DNA from: Bacteroidota bacterium | GTDB lineage: Bacteria; Bacteroidota; Bacteroidia; Bacteroidales; CAIXZF01 | Length of the DNA: 64,000 bases | Direction: 5' to 3' | Assembly: GCA_022709385.1 (NCBI GenBank) | Contig: JAKLIX010000001.1 | Location: 62,001-126,000, forward strand | Part shown: positions 18,513 through 27,782 of the stretch, one piece after another | Position numbering within the stretch: the first letter of the stretch is position 1 | Layout of the letters: each line of letters begins with the position of its first letter | The notes under the pieces: model-generated | Seen by the model: the letters and a program-made list of their open reading frames with translations, nothing else | What the model was told of the DNA's origin: nothing | The model's database searches: none | Program-made: the position numbers and the translations under genes

Positions 18513-18953
18513 ATGGCGGTTTCAGCTTTCCGGTTTTTCTTTGAGGATGTTCCCGACATCACGGGCAATAAGGCCAGGCTTCGGCAGTGGCTTGGGGAGG
18601 TTTTTCGGCAAGAAGGGAAAAAAGCCGGCCAGGTGAATTTCATCTTCTGCAATGATGCCTGCCTGCTCAGCATGAACCGTCAGTACTTACAACATGACAC
18701 CCTGACCGATGTGATCAGTTTCCGTTTGAGTGAAGATCACAGCCCGAAGTTGGACGGGGATATTTACATCAGCCTCGACCGGGTTGAGGAAAATGCCATG
18801 GTATTCAAGGTCAGCCGGGATGAAGAAGTCCGAAGGGTAATGGTCCACGGGCTGCTCCACCTGATGGATTACCTGGATGACACACCCGACCTGAAAGCTA
18901 TCATGAGCGCCAGGGAAGACCACTACCTTGACCTGTACCGGCAGCTTCCCTGA
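18513..18953 (+). CDS. ybeY: Endoribonuclease YbeY
   Basis: 146-residue single-strand RNA nuclease involved in rRNA 3'-end maturation and ribosome quality control. Seen: the family motif MNRQYLQHDTLTDVISF (canonical N-x-x-Y-R-x-x-D-x-P-T-D-V), LDGDIYISLDRV, and the metal site VHGLLHLMDYLDD. The first two metal-binding histidines (112 and 116) are present, but the third His of the usual HGxLHLxGYDH is Asp122 and the Gly is Asp119. Substitution at the third ligand is common in Bacteroidota YbeY, so the enzyme is probably still active. Part of the DUF4175-RsbW-like-ybeY-mnmG string. Confidence 0.92.
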   Translation: MAVSAFRFFFEDVPDITGNKARLRQWLGEVFRQEGKKAGQVNFIFCNDACLLSMNRQYLQHDTLTDVISFRLSEDHSPKLDGDIYISLDRVEENAMVFKVSRDEEVRRVMVHGLLHLMDYLDDTPDLKAIMSAREDHYLDLYRQLP

Positions 18954-19029
18954 TCACGCTTAACCTTCGGCTGCCACAGCCTCCGGCTAAAATTTGTCCC
19001 TTTCCTGTCCTTGTCTCGGTCATTTACCC

Positions 19030-19037
19030 CATCTTTG
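19030..19037 (+). promoter_or_regulatory. Near-consensus -7 box before mnmG
   Basis: CATCTTTG differs by one base from TAnnTTTG; TTG at 19011-19013 lies 16 bp upstream. Transcription would start near 19044, giving mnmG a very short leader (ATG at 19055). Confidence 0.35.
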
Positions 19038-19054
19038 CACCATTGTAATACATT

Positions 19055-20929
19055 ATGTTCAGGGAATACGATATCATCGTGGTTGGCGCAGGCCATGCCG
19101 GATGCGAGGCGGCAGCCGCGGCAGCCAGGCTCGGCTCGTCGGTGCTGCTGATAACCATGAATATGATGAACATGGCCCAGATGTCGTGCAATCCGTCGAT
19201 GGGGGGTATTGCCAAAGGGCAGATCGTCCGGGAGATTGATGCACTCGGGGGGATGTCGGGGATTGTCACTGACCACAGCATGATACAGTTCCGGATGCTG
19301 AACCGTTCGAAGGGACCTGCCATGTGGAGCCCCCGTGCACAAAACGACAGGATGTTGTTTTCAGCTAAATGGCGGGAAGTACTCGAACAGATTCCCGGGC
19401 TGGATTTCTGGCAGGACAGGGTGACCGGGGTGCTTGTCAGGGACGGTCGCGTAAAAGCTGTAGTTACCGGCATGGGGCATGAGATTCCGGCCAGGGCGGT
19501 GATCCTGACCAATGGTACTTTCCTGAACGGACTGATCCACATCGGGGAAAAACACTTTTCAGGAGGCAGGATAGGAGAAGCGGCTGCCGAAGGTTTGACA
19601 GCCTGTTTGCGTGATCTCGGATTTGAAAGTAAACGGCTTAAAACGGGCACCCCGGTTCGGGTTGACGGGCGTTCGATCGATTTCTCACGACTGCTTGAAC
19701 AAAGCGGTGACGACCAGCCGGGCAAATTTTCATTTACCGCCACTCCTCCGCTCACCCGTCAGAGAAGCTGCTACCTGGCATATACGAGTCCGGAAGTCCA
19801 TGACCTGCTCCGAAAGGGTTTCGCGCAATCACCCCTTTTCACAGGCAGAATAGAAGGCGTCGGACCCAGGTACTGCCCGTCCATCGAAGACAAGATCGAA
19901 CGCTTTTCGGGAAAAGACAAACATCAGTTATTTGTGGAGCCGGAAGGCTGGAATACCATAGAATATTATATTAACGGCTTTTCGAGTTCGCTTCCGGATC
20001 ATATCCAGTATGAAGCACTCAGGAAAATAGAGGGATTTGAACAGGCCAAAATCTTCAGGCCCGGTTATGCCATTGAATATGATTATTTCCCTCCCGAACA
20101 ACTGGATTACAAGCTGGAAACCCGCCTTGTGGCCAATCTTTTTTTCGCTGGTCAGATCAATGGTACCACAGGTTACGAAGAAGCGGCCGGACAGGGATTA
20201 ATGGCCGGGATCAATGCCCATCTGAAGATCCGGGAACAGGAAGCGTTCATACTCTCAAGAAGCGACGCATACATCGGCGTACTCATTGATGACCTGATCA
20301 CAAAGGGGGTTGACGAACCATACCGTATGTTCACCTCCAGGGCTGAATACCGCATTTTACTCCGGCAGGACAATGCCGACCTGAGGCTCACCCCGATGGC
20401 GCACAAACTGGGCCTTGCCTCAGAGGAGCGGTTGAAGGTGGTAAACGATAAAAAGTCCTTCGTCGAACTCATCCTTTCAATGGCAGGAAAAATCAGCCTT
20501 GATCCTGACCAGGTGAACGGCACACTTGAAAAACTGGGTACCAGCCCGGTCAGCCAGAAAACACGCATCGCCATGCTTGCCGGCCGCCCGCAGGTGCAAC
20601 TCAACGACCTGCTTGGCTTTCACCCCGATTTTGAGTACGCCATATCGGCGATTCCTTCCGATATCCGGAACGAATGTGTGGAACAGGCTGAAATATTAAT
20701 CAAATACCAGGGATATATCGAAAAGGAACAGGAATTGGCCGATAAACTGCAAACCTATGAGAACATTCCCCTGAAAAAAGATTTCGACTACCACCACATC
20801 CCCGCCCTTTCATTCGAGGCCAGGGAAAAACTGAAGCGCTTCCAACCAACTACCATCGGCCAGGCATCCAGAATCAGCGGTGTGTCCCCGGCCGATATCT
20901 CTGTGTTGATTGTATACTATAAACGTTAA
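19055..20929 (+). CDS. mnmG: tRNA uridine-5-carboxymethylaminomethyl synthase MnmG
   Basis: 624-residue FAD enzyme that, with MnmE, installs the carboxymethylaminomethyl group at U34 of certain tRNAs. Seen: the N-terminal dinucleotide-binding loop VVGAGHAGCEAAAAAARLG, the signature MSCNPSMGGIAKGQIVREIDALGG, the second GidA signature region LKTGTPVRVDGRSIDFS, AGQINGTTGYEEAAGQG near residue 370, and the helical C-terminal domain with DYHHIPALSFEAREKL. Length is typical (~620-630). mnmE is not in the window. One base after the stop codon lies a perfect parS site, which fits the common placement of mnmG near replication origins. Confidence 0.98.
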   Translation: MFREYDIIVVGAGHAGCEAAAAAARLGSSVLLITMNMMNMAQMSCNPSMGGIAKGQIVREIDALGGMSGIVTDHSMIQFRMLNRSKGPAMWSPRAQNDRMLFSAKWREVLEQIPGLDFWQDRVTGVLVRDGRVKAVVTGMGHEIPARAVILTNGTFLNGLIHIGEKHFSGGRIGEAAAEGLTACLRDLGFESKRLKTGTPVRVDGRSIDFSRLLEQSGDDQPGKFSFTATPPLTRQRSCYLAYTSPEVHDLLRKGFAQSPLFTGRIEGVGPRYCPSIEDKIERFSGKDKHQLFVEPEGWNTIEYYINGFSSSLPDHIQYEALRKIEGFEQAKIFRPGYAIEYDYFPPEQLDYKLETRLVANLFFAGQINGTTGYEEAAGQGLMAGINAHLKIREQEAFILSRSDAYIGVLIDDLITKGVDEPYRMFTSRAEYRILLRQDNADLRLTPMAHKLGLASEERLKVVNDKKSFVELILSMAGKISLDPDQVNGTLEKLGTSPVSQKTRIAMLAGRPQVQLNDLLGFHPDFEYAISAIPSDIRNECVEQAEILIKYQGYIEKEQELADKLQTYENIPLKKDFDYHHIPALSFEAREKLKRFQPTTIGQASRISGVSPADISVLIVYYKR

Positions 20930-20930
20930 A

Positions 20931-20946
20931 TGTTTCACGTGAAACA
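20931..20946. promoter_or_regulatory. parS centromere site
   Basis: TGTTTCACGTGAAACA is the exact 16-bp parS palindrome recognised by chromosomal ParB; the symmetry extends by two more bases on each side (20929-20948). It lies immediately behind mnmG and 20 bp before the methyltransferase start. It is the only perfect copy I see in the window. No parA/parB genes are present here. Confidence 0.9.
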
Positions 20947-20965
20947 TTAATATAACCACTTGATT

Positions 20966-21850
20966 ATGGAGTACTTACAAGCATGCCCTTTATGCGGTTG
21001 TTCACAATTCACACATCACCTGACTACATCTGACCACTTCCTCAGCGGGGAAAACTTCACAGTTGTTAAATGCATGGAATGCTCCCTGCTGTTTACAAAC
21101 CCACGCCCATTAAACCCCGACCGCTACTACGAATCGAAAAACTACCTCTCCCATACCGGAAATCAGTCCGGACTCCTGCCCAGGGTTTACAGAATTATCA
21201 GAAAATATAATCTGAAAAGAAAATATCGCTTGCTGGAAAAATTCCGTAAACCGGCCCGTATCCTTGATATCGGCTGTGGTACCGGTGAATTCCTGGCAAT
21301 GGGCCAGTCACGCGGCTGGTCGGTGGCCGGCCTGGAACCCAACCAGGCCGCCCGGAACTACGCTACATCTGTAAACAGCCTTGACGTTTGCGACCTTGAT
21401 GCAATTGACAGCTTCCCCCAGGCTTCCTTCCAGGTAATTACCCTCTGGCATGTACTCGAACATATGCCCAGGCCATTGCAGTCAATGGAAATGATAACAA
21501 AACTGCTCGCCCCTGACGGATTGCTCGTTGTCGCTGTCCCAAATGCCGACAGCTATGATGCACAACACTACAAAGCATACTGGGCCGCCTGGGACCTGCC
21601 CCGCCACCTGCTCCACTTTACACCTGTAACCCTCCGCTGCCTGCTGGAAAAATCCGGGTTTACAATTGTAGCCACCAGTCATCTCTTGCCCGATGCATAT
21701 TATATCAGCCTGCTCAGCTCTTCCTATCAGGCAGGGAAAAAACAATTCCTTCGCGCTACATGGCATGGCTACCGGTCTAACCACCTCGCAGCGAAACATA
21801 CCGGAAATTATTCAAGCATCATTTTCCTGGCCGAAAGAGAGAAAAGTTAA
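20966..21850 (+). CDS. Class I SAM-dependent methyltransferase with N-terminal zinc-ribbon-like motif
   Basis: 294 residues. Two cysteine pairs at the start (ACPLCGC and VKCMECSLLF) form a zinc-binding element, then a class I methyltransferase core with motif I ARILDIGCGTGEFLAMG (around residue 98) and the acidic strand VAGLEPN, post-I ITLWHVLEHMPRP. This architecture (methyltransf_23 with a zinc ribbon) is common among sugar or small-molecule methylases near polysaccharide genes; a flippase gene lies 4 kb downstream. The ATG at 20966 is taken; a TTG two codons earlier is less likely because of the adjoining parS. Substrate unknown. Confidence 0.85.
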   Translation: MEYLQACPLCGCSQFTHHLTTSDHFLSGENFTVVKCMECSLLFTNPRPLNPDRYYESKNYLSHTGNQSGLLPRVYRIIRKYNLKRKYRLLEKFRKPARILDIGCGTGEFLAMGQSRGWSVAGLEPNQAARNYATSVNSLDVCDLDAIDSFPQASFQVITLWHVLEHMPRPLQSMEMITKLLAPDGLLVVAVPNADSYDAQHYKAYWAAWDLPRHLLHFTPVTLRCLLEKSGFTIVATSHLLPDAYYISLLSSSYQAGKKQFLRATWHGYRSNHLAAKHTGNYSSIIFLAEREKS

Positions 21851-21853
21851 TTT

Positions 21854-21929
21854 TAAGCCTTATAAGCGATCTGAACCCCAAAATGAATCTTACCTATACC
21901 CAATGCCCGTTCATTCACTATAAGGCTTA
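21854..21929 (+). terminator. Long-loop inverted repeat after the methyltransferase gene
   Basis: TAAGCCTTATA (21854-21864) and its exact reverse complement TATAAGGCTTA (21919-21929) flank a ~54-base loop and are followed by TTTTTAAT. It starts four bases after the stop codon. The T run suggests a terminator, but the long loop is unusual. Confidence 0.4.
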
Positions 21930-21985
21930 TTTTTAATGAACATAATACACTGAATAACAGCTTTTTATATCAAAAAAATAGTAAG

Positions 21986-24900
21986 GTGCTGAAAATCAGA
22001 AATATCATTCTCCTTCTCGCTTCGCTGATCTGCTTCCTCCTTCTGATTATGCTCAACCGCCAGCAAATGGCACCCCCCTCACCAGAAAAAATTGCAGAAC
22101 AATTCAACCGGAAAATTCTGCAAAGGCAAACTGAACTTCATGACGCCCTGGATCAAATTGCACAAAAAATCGCTGACAGTGGTTTCCTGGTAAAAGACGA
22201 CGAGATGATCCGGAAAATGTCTCATAAATCGTTCGGCATTTTCGTTCATTTTAATGACAGCCTCGAATACTGGAGCAACAATATCTTTCCCGTTCCCGAT
22301 CCCGATTCCCTGAAACCCGTGCAATTGCTCCGTAACGGATGGTATCTGCATGCAAGCACCCGGACCAAATCCGGCAAACAGGTGAGCGCCCTGGCCCTTA
22401 TCCGCCACCTGTACCCGTACGAAAATGATTACCTTAAAAACGATTTCCACTCCTGCTTCAAGCTTTCCCACACCGATACACTTAGGTTGAACCCGCCCGG
22501 TTATGAGGTGAAAGACACCCATGGCCATACCATATTATATATTATACCTTCCGGTAAAAGGCCGGTTACTGACGTTCAGGCCATCATAAGCACACTCCTG
22601 CTTGCTGCGGGACTGGTACTATTCTTTATACTGGTATTTCTGGTGTTTGGAAATATTTCCTTCTACAAAAGACGTCCAGCCCTGTTTTTCACCTTATTCA
22701 CCGCAGATGTCGTTCTGATCAGATGGTTGCTCTTCCATTTCAAAATACCGGGTTTCTTGTATTCCGCAAGGCTGTTTTCTCCCTCCGACTTTGCCTGGTC
22801 ATCCCTGCTGCCCTCACTCGGCGATTTCATGATAAACGCCATCCTGCTGCTGATGCTTGCCGTGTTGTTCTTCCGCCTTATCCTTCATTCATTATCAGCA
22901 AAGCAGACAATAAAACACAAGCTTCTTCATGCAGCCATGGCGGCCTTCTTTCCGGCCCTTCTGTATTCCGGCTACGTCCTGTCTTTTCCGTTACTGATTA
23001 AACATTCCGCATTTTCCCTTTCCTTTTCCGATCCCCTGAACCTTTCCAAAGAAAGTTTCATGGGTTTTATCCTGTTGTCTCTCCTCTCGCTGTCCACCTT
23101 CTTCCTTTCATATCCCTTTCTCCGCAGGCTGATCCGCAGCTATTCATATAAACAGTCCGCGATCCTGCTGGCCATTTCCACATTTACTGTTGGGATTTTG
23201 CTGCGGAACCAACAAGGGATGCTCTGGATACCCCTGCTGATCTATGCCTGCATCCTTGGCTCGTTCTGGCTTGTAAGTCATAATAAGCCCAATCCCCTGA
23301 CCCTGGCCTGGATGCTCTGGTTGATCCTGTTGAACGGCTTCCTTGCAACCTGGCTGATTCTCACGATTGAACATGAAAAGGAAATCGCACAACGAAAAAT
23401 CCTCGTCCAGAAACTCAGCAACGAACGCGACCCCATCGCAGAATATCTTGTGAGTGAGATCCGTCAACGAATCCCCGAGGATACACTGCTCAATCAACTC
23501 ATACACAACAACCCGCCATCGCCGGCACAGGAAAATGCCATTACCTCCCATGTCGCTGCTACCTATTTCAGCGGCTACTGGAACCGCTACGATCTTAAAT
23601 TTACCCTGTGTTACCCTGATGAAGCCCTGAATATTGTCATCCCTCAAAACCTTATTGTCAACTGCAGCACCTATTTCAACGAAGTGGTGCAACAAGTAGG
23701 AAAAACAACCCTTTCCGACAAGCTGTACTTCCTTGATTATGGCACCGGCTCCATGAACTACCTCGCCATTCTGACTTTTGAAAGCCAAAAAGATCTTTCC
23801 GCTTCACCCACACTTTATGTGGATATCACTTCAAAGCGTATTCCCAAAGGCCTGGGATATCCTGAATTGCTCATTTCAAAAGAATCAAGGCTTGCCCCTG
23901 ACCTGAACCAGTATTCCTGGGCACTCTATGAAAAACAGAGCCTTGTCAGAAGTTTCGGAAAATACACTTATCCCCTTTCGCTTGATACACGGGTGACCGG
24001 TAACGAAAGGTTCGGACAATTCGAAACCGGTGGCTTTTCGCACTTGTACTACCGCACAGATGCCGAAAATATCATGATGATCAGCCTGAAAATACAGGAC
24101 TGGCTGGATCATATCGCTCCATTTTCACTTTTTTCCTTAATTACCAGCCTGCTAAGCATCCTTGCCTTCCTGATGACAGCCAGGACAACGGACGCTGCCC
24201 TGCACAAACAAACCCTCCGCAAACGCCTGCAATTGTCGATGATATTCCTCATCCTTCTTTCCTTTATCATCATCGGTATAAGCACTGTTTCTTATATTAT
24301 CCGGCTGAATGAAAAGAAAAACACCGGTGCGCTGACCGAAAAAGCACACTCAGTGCTGATTGAGATACAACAAAAACTCGGTCAGCGTCAGGCCCTGAGC
24401 CCTGATATGGCCAGCGAACTGTTTTATCTGCTGAATAAATTCAGCCTGATCTTTTTCACCGATATCAATATCTTCGACCTGCATGGCAGGCTGGTCGCCT
24501 CATCCAGGCCGATGATCTTCGAGGAAGGACTCATTTCCACCCGGATGAATCCCCTTGGATTTACCAATTTATCCCTTGAACAAAAATCCCTGTTTATCCA
24601 TAAAGAACATATCGGCAGCTACGCCTTCCTGTCGGCCTATCTTCCCTTCCGGAATGAACAGGACAAGATCATCGGGTATTTACACCTGCCTTACTTTGCG
24701 CGACAGGATGAAATCAGATCAGAGCTTTCAGCTTTTATCGTCACATTCATCAACCTCTACCTGCTGCTGATCATCTTCTCTGTCGCCCTGGCCATTGTGA
24801 TCAGCCGCTACCTGACAAGGCCGCTGATACTGGTCAGAAATAAGATCAGCCAGGTGAAACTGGGGAAACCCAATGAAAAAATCGCCTGGCCGATAGCGGA

Positions 24901-25648
24901 TGAGATCGGGGAACTGGTATCAGAATACAATGCGATGATAGACAAACTCGCCCTGAGTGCAGAGCAACTGGCACAGTCTGAAAGGGAATCGGCCTGGCGG
25001 GAGATGGCCCGGCAGGTGGCCCATGAAATCAAGAATCCCCTCACTCCCATGAAACTCAGCGTGCAGCTGCTGATTAAATCATATGAAGAACAGGAAGCAG
25101 GCTGGGAGCAGAGACTCAGGCGCTTCGCTGCCTCCCTCATCGAACAGATCGACAACCTCAGCCAGATTGCAACCAGCTTCTCCGACTTTGCGCGTATGCC
25201 TGAACTCCGGAAAGAAACACAAGACCTGAGAGACATCATCCTGAGTGTGAAAAATCTGTTTTCTGAAAACCAAAAAGTGAGCATTGTACTGAACCTGCCT
25301 ACAGAACCCGTATGGATAACCGCTGATCGAAAGCAAGTGGTCAGAGCACTGGTCAACCTGTTTAAAAATTCTGTCCATGCCTTGGAAACCATTGCTGAAG
25401 GTATCATCACCGTGAATCTTGGTTCTGAAAACGGAATGGTCCTTCTTTCCTTTCATGACAACGGAACCGGGATCCCGGACAGCCAGAAACCCAAAATCTT
25501 CACGCCAAACTTCACCACCAAAACAGGCGGAATGGGACTCGGACTTGCCATGGTGAAAAGCATCGTGGAAGATCATGGCGGGACGATCAGCTTTGAATCC
25601 CGGCCCGGAGAAGGAACCACCTTCTTTTTACGCTTGCCTGAAGGCTAA
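21986..25648 (+). CDS. NtrY-like multi-membrane-segment sensor histidine kinase
   Basis: 1220 residues, GTG start. A first transmembrane segment (residues ~6-25) precedes an extracytoplasmic domain (~30-190), then a block of about seven or more membrane segments (~200-450), a second large extracytoplasmic region (~460-705), two membrane segments (~710-775), another sensor region and a final segment (~910-940) leading to a HAMP linker (SRYLTRPLILVRNKI). The kinase core has the phospho-accepting His in RQVAHEIKNPLTPMKL (~1013), N box NLFKNSVHALE, G1 DNGTGIPD and G2 GGMGLGLAMVKS. The HEIKNPLTPMKLS form is that of NtrY. No response regulator is adjacent, so its partner is encoded elsewhere. Function as an envelope-stress or nitrogen sensor is not deducible. 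Confidence 0.9.
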   Translation: MLKIRNIILLLASLICFLLLIMLNRQQMAPPSPEKIAEQFNRKILQRQTELHDALDQIAQKIADSGFLVKDDEMIRKMSHKSFGIFVHFNDSLEYWSNNIFPVPDPDSLKPVQLLRNGWYLHASTRTKSGKQVSALALIRHLYPYENDYLKNDFHSCFKLSHTDTLRLNPPGYEVKDTHGHTILYIIPSGKRPVTDVQAIISTLLLAAGLVLFFILVFLVFGNISFYKRRPALFFTLFTADVVLIRWLLFHFKIPGFLYSARLFSPSDFAWSSLLPSLGDFMINAILLLMLAVLFFRLILHSLSAKQTIKHKLLHAAMAAFFPALLYSGYVLSFPLLIKHSAFSLSFSDPLNLSKESFMGFILLSLLSLSTFFLSYPFLRRLIRSYSYKQSAILLAISTFTVGILLRNQQGMLWIPLLIYACILGSFWLVSHNKPNPLTLAWMLWLILLNGFLATWLILTIEHEKEIAQRKILVQKLSNERDPIAEYLVSEIRQRIPEDTLLNQLIHNNPPSPAQENAITSHVAATYFSGYWNRYDLKFTLCYPDEALNIVIPQNLIVNCSTYFNEVVQQVGKTTLSDKLYFLDYGTGSMNYLAILTFESQKDLSASPTLYVDITSKRIPKGLGYPELLISKESRLAPDLNQYSWALYEKQSLVRSFGKYTYPLSLDTRVTGNERFGQFETGGFSHLYYRTDAENIMMISLKIQDWLDHIAPFSLFSLITSLLSILAFLMTARTTDAALHKQTLRKRLQLSMIFLILLSFIIIGISTVSYIIRLNEKKNTGALTEKAHSVLIEIQQKLGQRQALSPDMASELFYLLNKFSLIFFTDINIFDLHGRLVASSRPMIFEEGLISTRMNPLGFTNLSLEQKSLFIHKEHIGSYAFLSAYLPFRNEQDKIIGYLHLPYFARQDEIRSELSAFIVTFINLYLLLIIFSVALAIVISRYLTRPLILVRNKISQVKLGKPNEKIAWPIADEIGELVSEYNAMIDKLALSAEQLAQSERESAWREMARQVAHEIKNPLTPMKLSVQLLIKSYEEQEAGWEQRLRRFAASLIEQIDNLSQIATSFSDFARMPELRKETQDLRDIILSVKNLFSENQKVSIVLNLPTEPVWITADRKQVVRALVNLFKNSVHALETIAEGIITVNLGSENGMVLLSFHDNGTGIPDSQKPKIFTPNFTTKTGGMGLGLAMVKSIVEDHGGTISFESRPGEGTTFFLRLPEG

Positions 25649-25680
25649 TTGTTGTACTTTTAAGCCCTGATCAATCCATC

Positions 25681-27159
25681 GTGAATCCTATCAGGAGACT
25701 GGCCGGACAAACCATGATCTACGGTTTGAGCAGTATTTTGGGCAGGCTGCTCAATTACTTCCTGGTACCCTTGTATACCCGCGTGTTTCAAACCGGTGAA
25801 TATGGCGTGATTACTGAAATGTACGCCTATGTGGCCCTGTTCTTTGTGATCCTGACCTACGGTATGGAAACGGCTTTTTTTCGCTTTGCCCAGGAAACGG
25901 AACCCAAAAAAGTTTACAGCACAAGCCTGATCTCATTGCTGGCAACTTCCCTCATTTTTATCCTGGCTGCAGTATTCACTTCAGGGTACACTGCCTCCAG
26001 TCTCGGGTATGCCGATCATCCGGAATACATCAGCTGGTTTGCCATCATCATCGGCCTGGATGCCTTTACCGCCATTCCGTTTGCCAGACTGCGCCAGGAA
26101 AACCGCCCAATCCGCTTTGCCGCCGTGAAAATCTTCAGCATTACGGCCAATATCCTGCTGAATCTGTTCTTTATCCTGCTCTGTCCGTATCTTTGGAATC
26201 ACAGCGCAGCCGACAGCAGCCTGCATCTGATCCTTTCCAGGGTGTATGATCCCTCCGTCGGTGTAGGTTATGTATTTATTTCAAACCTCATTTCATCCGG
26301 ACTTACTCTTTTACTGCTGCTGCCCTGTGTCAGAGATGCAGGCTGGCAGTTCGACCGGGCCCTCTGGAAAAAAATGATCGCATATGCCCTTCCCCTCCTG
26401 GTAATGGGACTGGCAGGCACGATCAATGAGTCCTTCGACCGTATCCTGCTCAAACACCTCCTGCCGGATCCTTCCACGGCCATGTCGGAACTCGGTATCT
26501 ACGGGGCCTGTTATAAAATTTCCATCCTGATGACCCTCTTCATACAGACCTTCCGTTTTGCAGCCGAACCATTTTTCTTTTCGGAGTTTAAAAAACAGGA
26601 TGCAAGGCAGACTTATGCCCTGGTGATGAATTACTTCATTATTATATGTGCCTTGATATTCCTTGCGGTGATGGTGTATATCGATGTGGTCAGGCATTTT
26701 GTGGGAAAGGATTATTATCCCGGTTTAAAGGTTGTCCCCATCCTGCTGATGGCCAATTTGTTTCTTGGCGTCTTTTACAACCTTTCCATCTGGTATAAGC
26801 TGACAAACCGCACGCTTTATGGCGCATATATATCGCTGTTCGGAGCCGGATTGTCATTGCTTTTAAATTATATTACCATCCCCCTGATGGGATACATGGG
26901 TTCTGCCTGGACACACCTGGCCTGCTATGGTTCCATGATGGTGATTTCCTATTTCCTCGGACAAAAATATTACCCTATCGCCTATTCCCTGAAAAAAGCC
27001 TTCGGCTACCTTTCCCTCGCCCTGGTCCTCTACTTCCTGCAGGATGCCCTTAGGACAGGTTCCACGGTAACCGACCTGATCAGCGGTACCCTGGCGCTTT
27101 TCCTGTTTGCCGTACCGGTTTGGATGATTGAAAAGCGACAATTGGCACGGCTTTCCTGA
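25681..27159 (+). CDS. Oligosaccharide flippase (MATE/MVF superfamily, Wzx-like)
   Basis: 492 residues, GTG start, with about 12-14 hydrophobic segments and the N-terminal pattern [31 protein letters not shown] typical of polysaccharide-transporting Wzx-type proteins. Predicted to flip lipid-linked sugars or another lipid-linked precursor across the inner membrane. It starts 32 bp after the histidine kinase gene. The following order (dut, TPR lipoprotein, DUF4292 lipoprotein, EnvC-like) is an arrangement I associate with Bacteroidota genomes, suggesting an envelope-related role. No glycosyltransferase genes are adjacent, so a specific O-antigen role is not supported. Confidence 0.87.
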   Translation: MNPIRRLAGQTMIYGLSSILGRLLNYFLVPLYTRVFQTGEYGVITEMYAYVALFFVILTYGMETAFFRFAQETEPKKVYSTSLISLLATSLIFILAAVFTSGYTASSLGYADHPEYISWFAIIIGLDAFTAIPFARLRQENRPIRFAAVKIFSITANILLNLFFILLCPYLWNHSAADSSLHLILSRVYDPSVGVGYVFISNLISSGLTLLLLLPCVRDAGWQFDRALWKKMIAYALPLLVMGLAGTINESFDRILLKHLLPDPSTAMSELGIYGACYKISILMTLFIQTFRFAAEPFFFSEFKKQDARQTYALVMNYFIIICALIFLAVMVYIDVVRHFVGKDYYPGLKVVPILLMANLFLGVFYNLSIWYKLTNRTLYGAYISLFGAGLSLLLNYITIPLMGYMGSAWTHLACYGSMMVISYFLGQKYYPIAYSLKKAFGYLSLALVLYFLQDALRTGSTVTDLISGTLALFLFAVPVWMIEKRQLARLS

Positions 27160-27190
27160 CTGATGTAATTTCACGGCGCGATTTTCGTTT

Positions 27191-27291
27191 TACTGAATTC
27201 TTAATGAAAATGCGAAGCAATTTTCGTTTAGATTCAGTAATACCGATGAATATTGAGACCCGTTTTTCGCATTCTTATGTTCTTTCGGTAT
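27191..27291 (+). repeat. Interspersed intergenic element, copy B (complete)
   Basis: A 49-base hairpin (arms TACTGAAT at 27191-27198 and ATTCAGTA at 27232-27239, core GAAAATGCGAAGCAATTTTC) is followed by a 52-bp unit that begins ATACCGA and ends TCGGTAT. The same two parts occur at 56578-56674 in the opposite orientation. The last base of the element is the first base of a TACTTTTG -7 box for dut. Confidence 0.7.
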
Positions 27292-27298
27292 ACTTTTG
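27291..27298 (+). promoter_or_regulatory. -7 box for dut
   Basis: TACTTTTG fits TAnnTTTG and abuts the end of the interspersed element, which therefore fills the -33 region. Transcription would start near 27305, 19 nt before the dut ATG. No clear TTTG at -33. Confidence 0.45.
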
Positions 27299-27323
27299 CC
27301 GTACAAACCGCGATCACACAAGT

Positions 27324-27758
27324 ATGCTCGTCAATATTGTCAATATCTCCGGAAATCCCCTGCCGGCATATGAAACCATGCATTCGGCCGGGGTTGACCT
27401 GAGGGCCTTCCTTGATACCCCCCTGGTCATGAAACCGCTTGAACGCGCCCTGATCCCCACCGGCCTGTATATCGAACTGCCTCCCGGATTCGAAGCCCAG
27501 GTAAGGCCCAGAAGCGGACTGGCAATCAAATCAGGGATCTCCGTACTCAATACACCCGGTACCATTGATGCCGATTATCGCGGAGAAATCAAGGTGATAC
27601 TGGTCAACCTTTCCGGTGAGGATTTTGTTGTACATCACGGTGACCGCATCGCCCAAATGGTGATTAGCAGGCATGAAAGGGCCGAATGGCAAGCGGTGCC
27701 TGAACTTCAACCCTCCGACAGGGGCAGTGGCGGCTTCGGACATACGGGTACCCGCTGA
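27324..27758 (+). CDS. dut: dUTP diphosphatase (dUTPase)
   Basis: 144-residue trimeric dUTPase that hydrolyses dUTP to dUMP and PPi, keeping uracil out of DNA and feeding dTMP synthesis. All five conserved motifs are seen: [41 protein letters not shown] and GSGGFGHTG at the C-terminus. The frame is open from 27204, but that ATG lies in a repeat element and the 40 extra residues do not belong to the family; the ATG at 27324 gives the normal length. The TPR lipoprotein gene follows 24 bp downstream. Confidence 0.97.
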   Translation: MLVNIVNISGNPLPAYETMHSAGVDLRAFLDTPLVMKPLERALIPTGLYIELPPGFEAQVRPRSGLAIKSGISVLNTPGTIDADYRGEIKVILVNLSGEDFVVHHGDRIAQMVISRHERAEWQAVPELQPSDRGSGGFGHTGTR

Positions 27759-27782
27759 GGGCAATCCTGAAAATATACAATT

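Noticed and set aside
27204..27323. 40-codon N-terminal extension of dut
   Set aside because: Lies in repeat copy B and precedes the -7 box; the product would not fit the dUTPase family.
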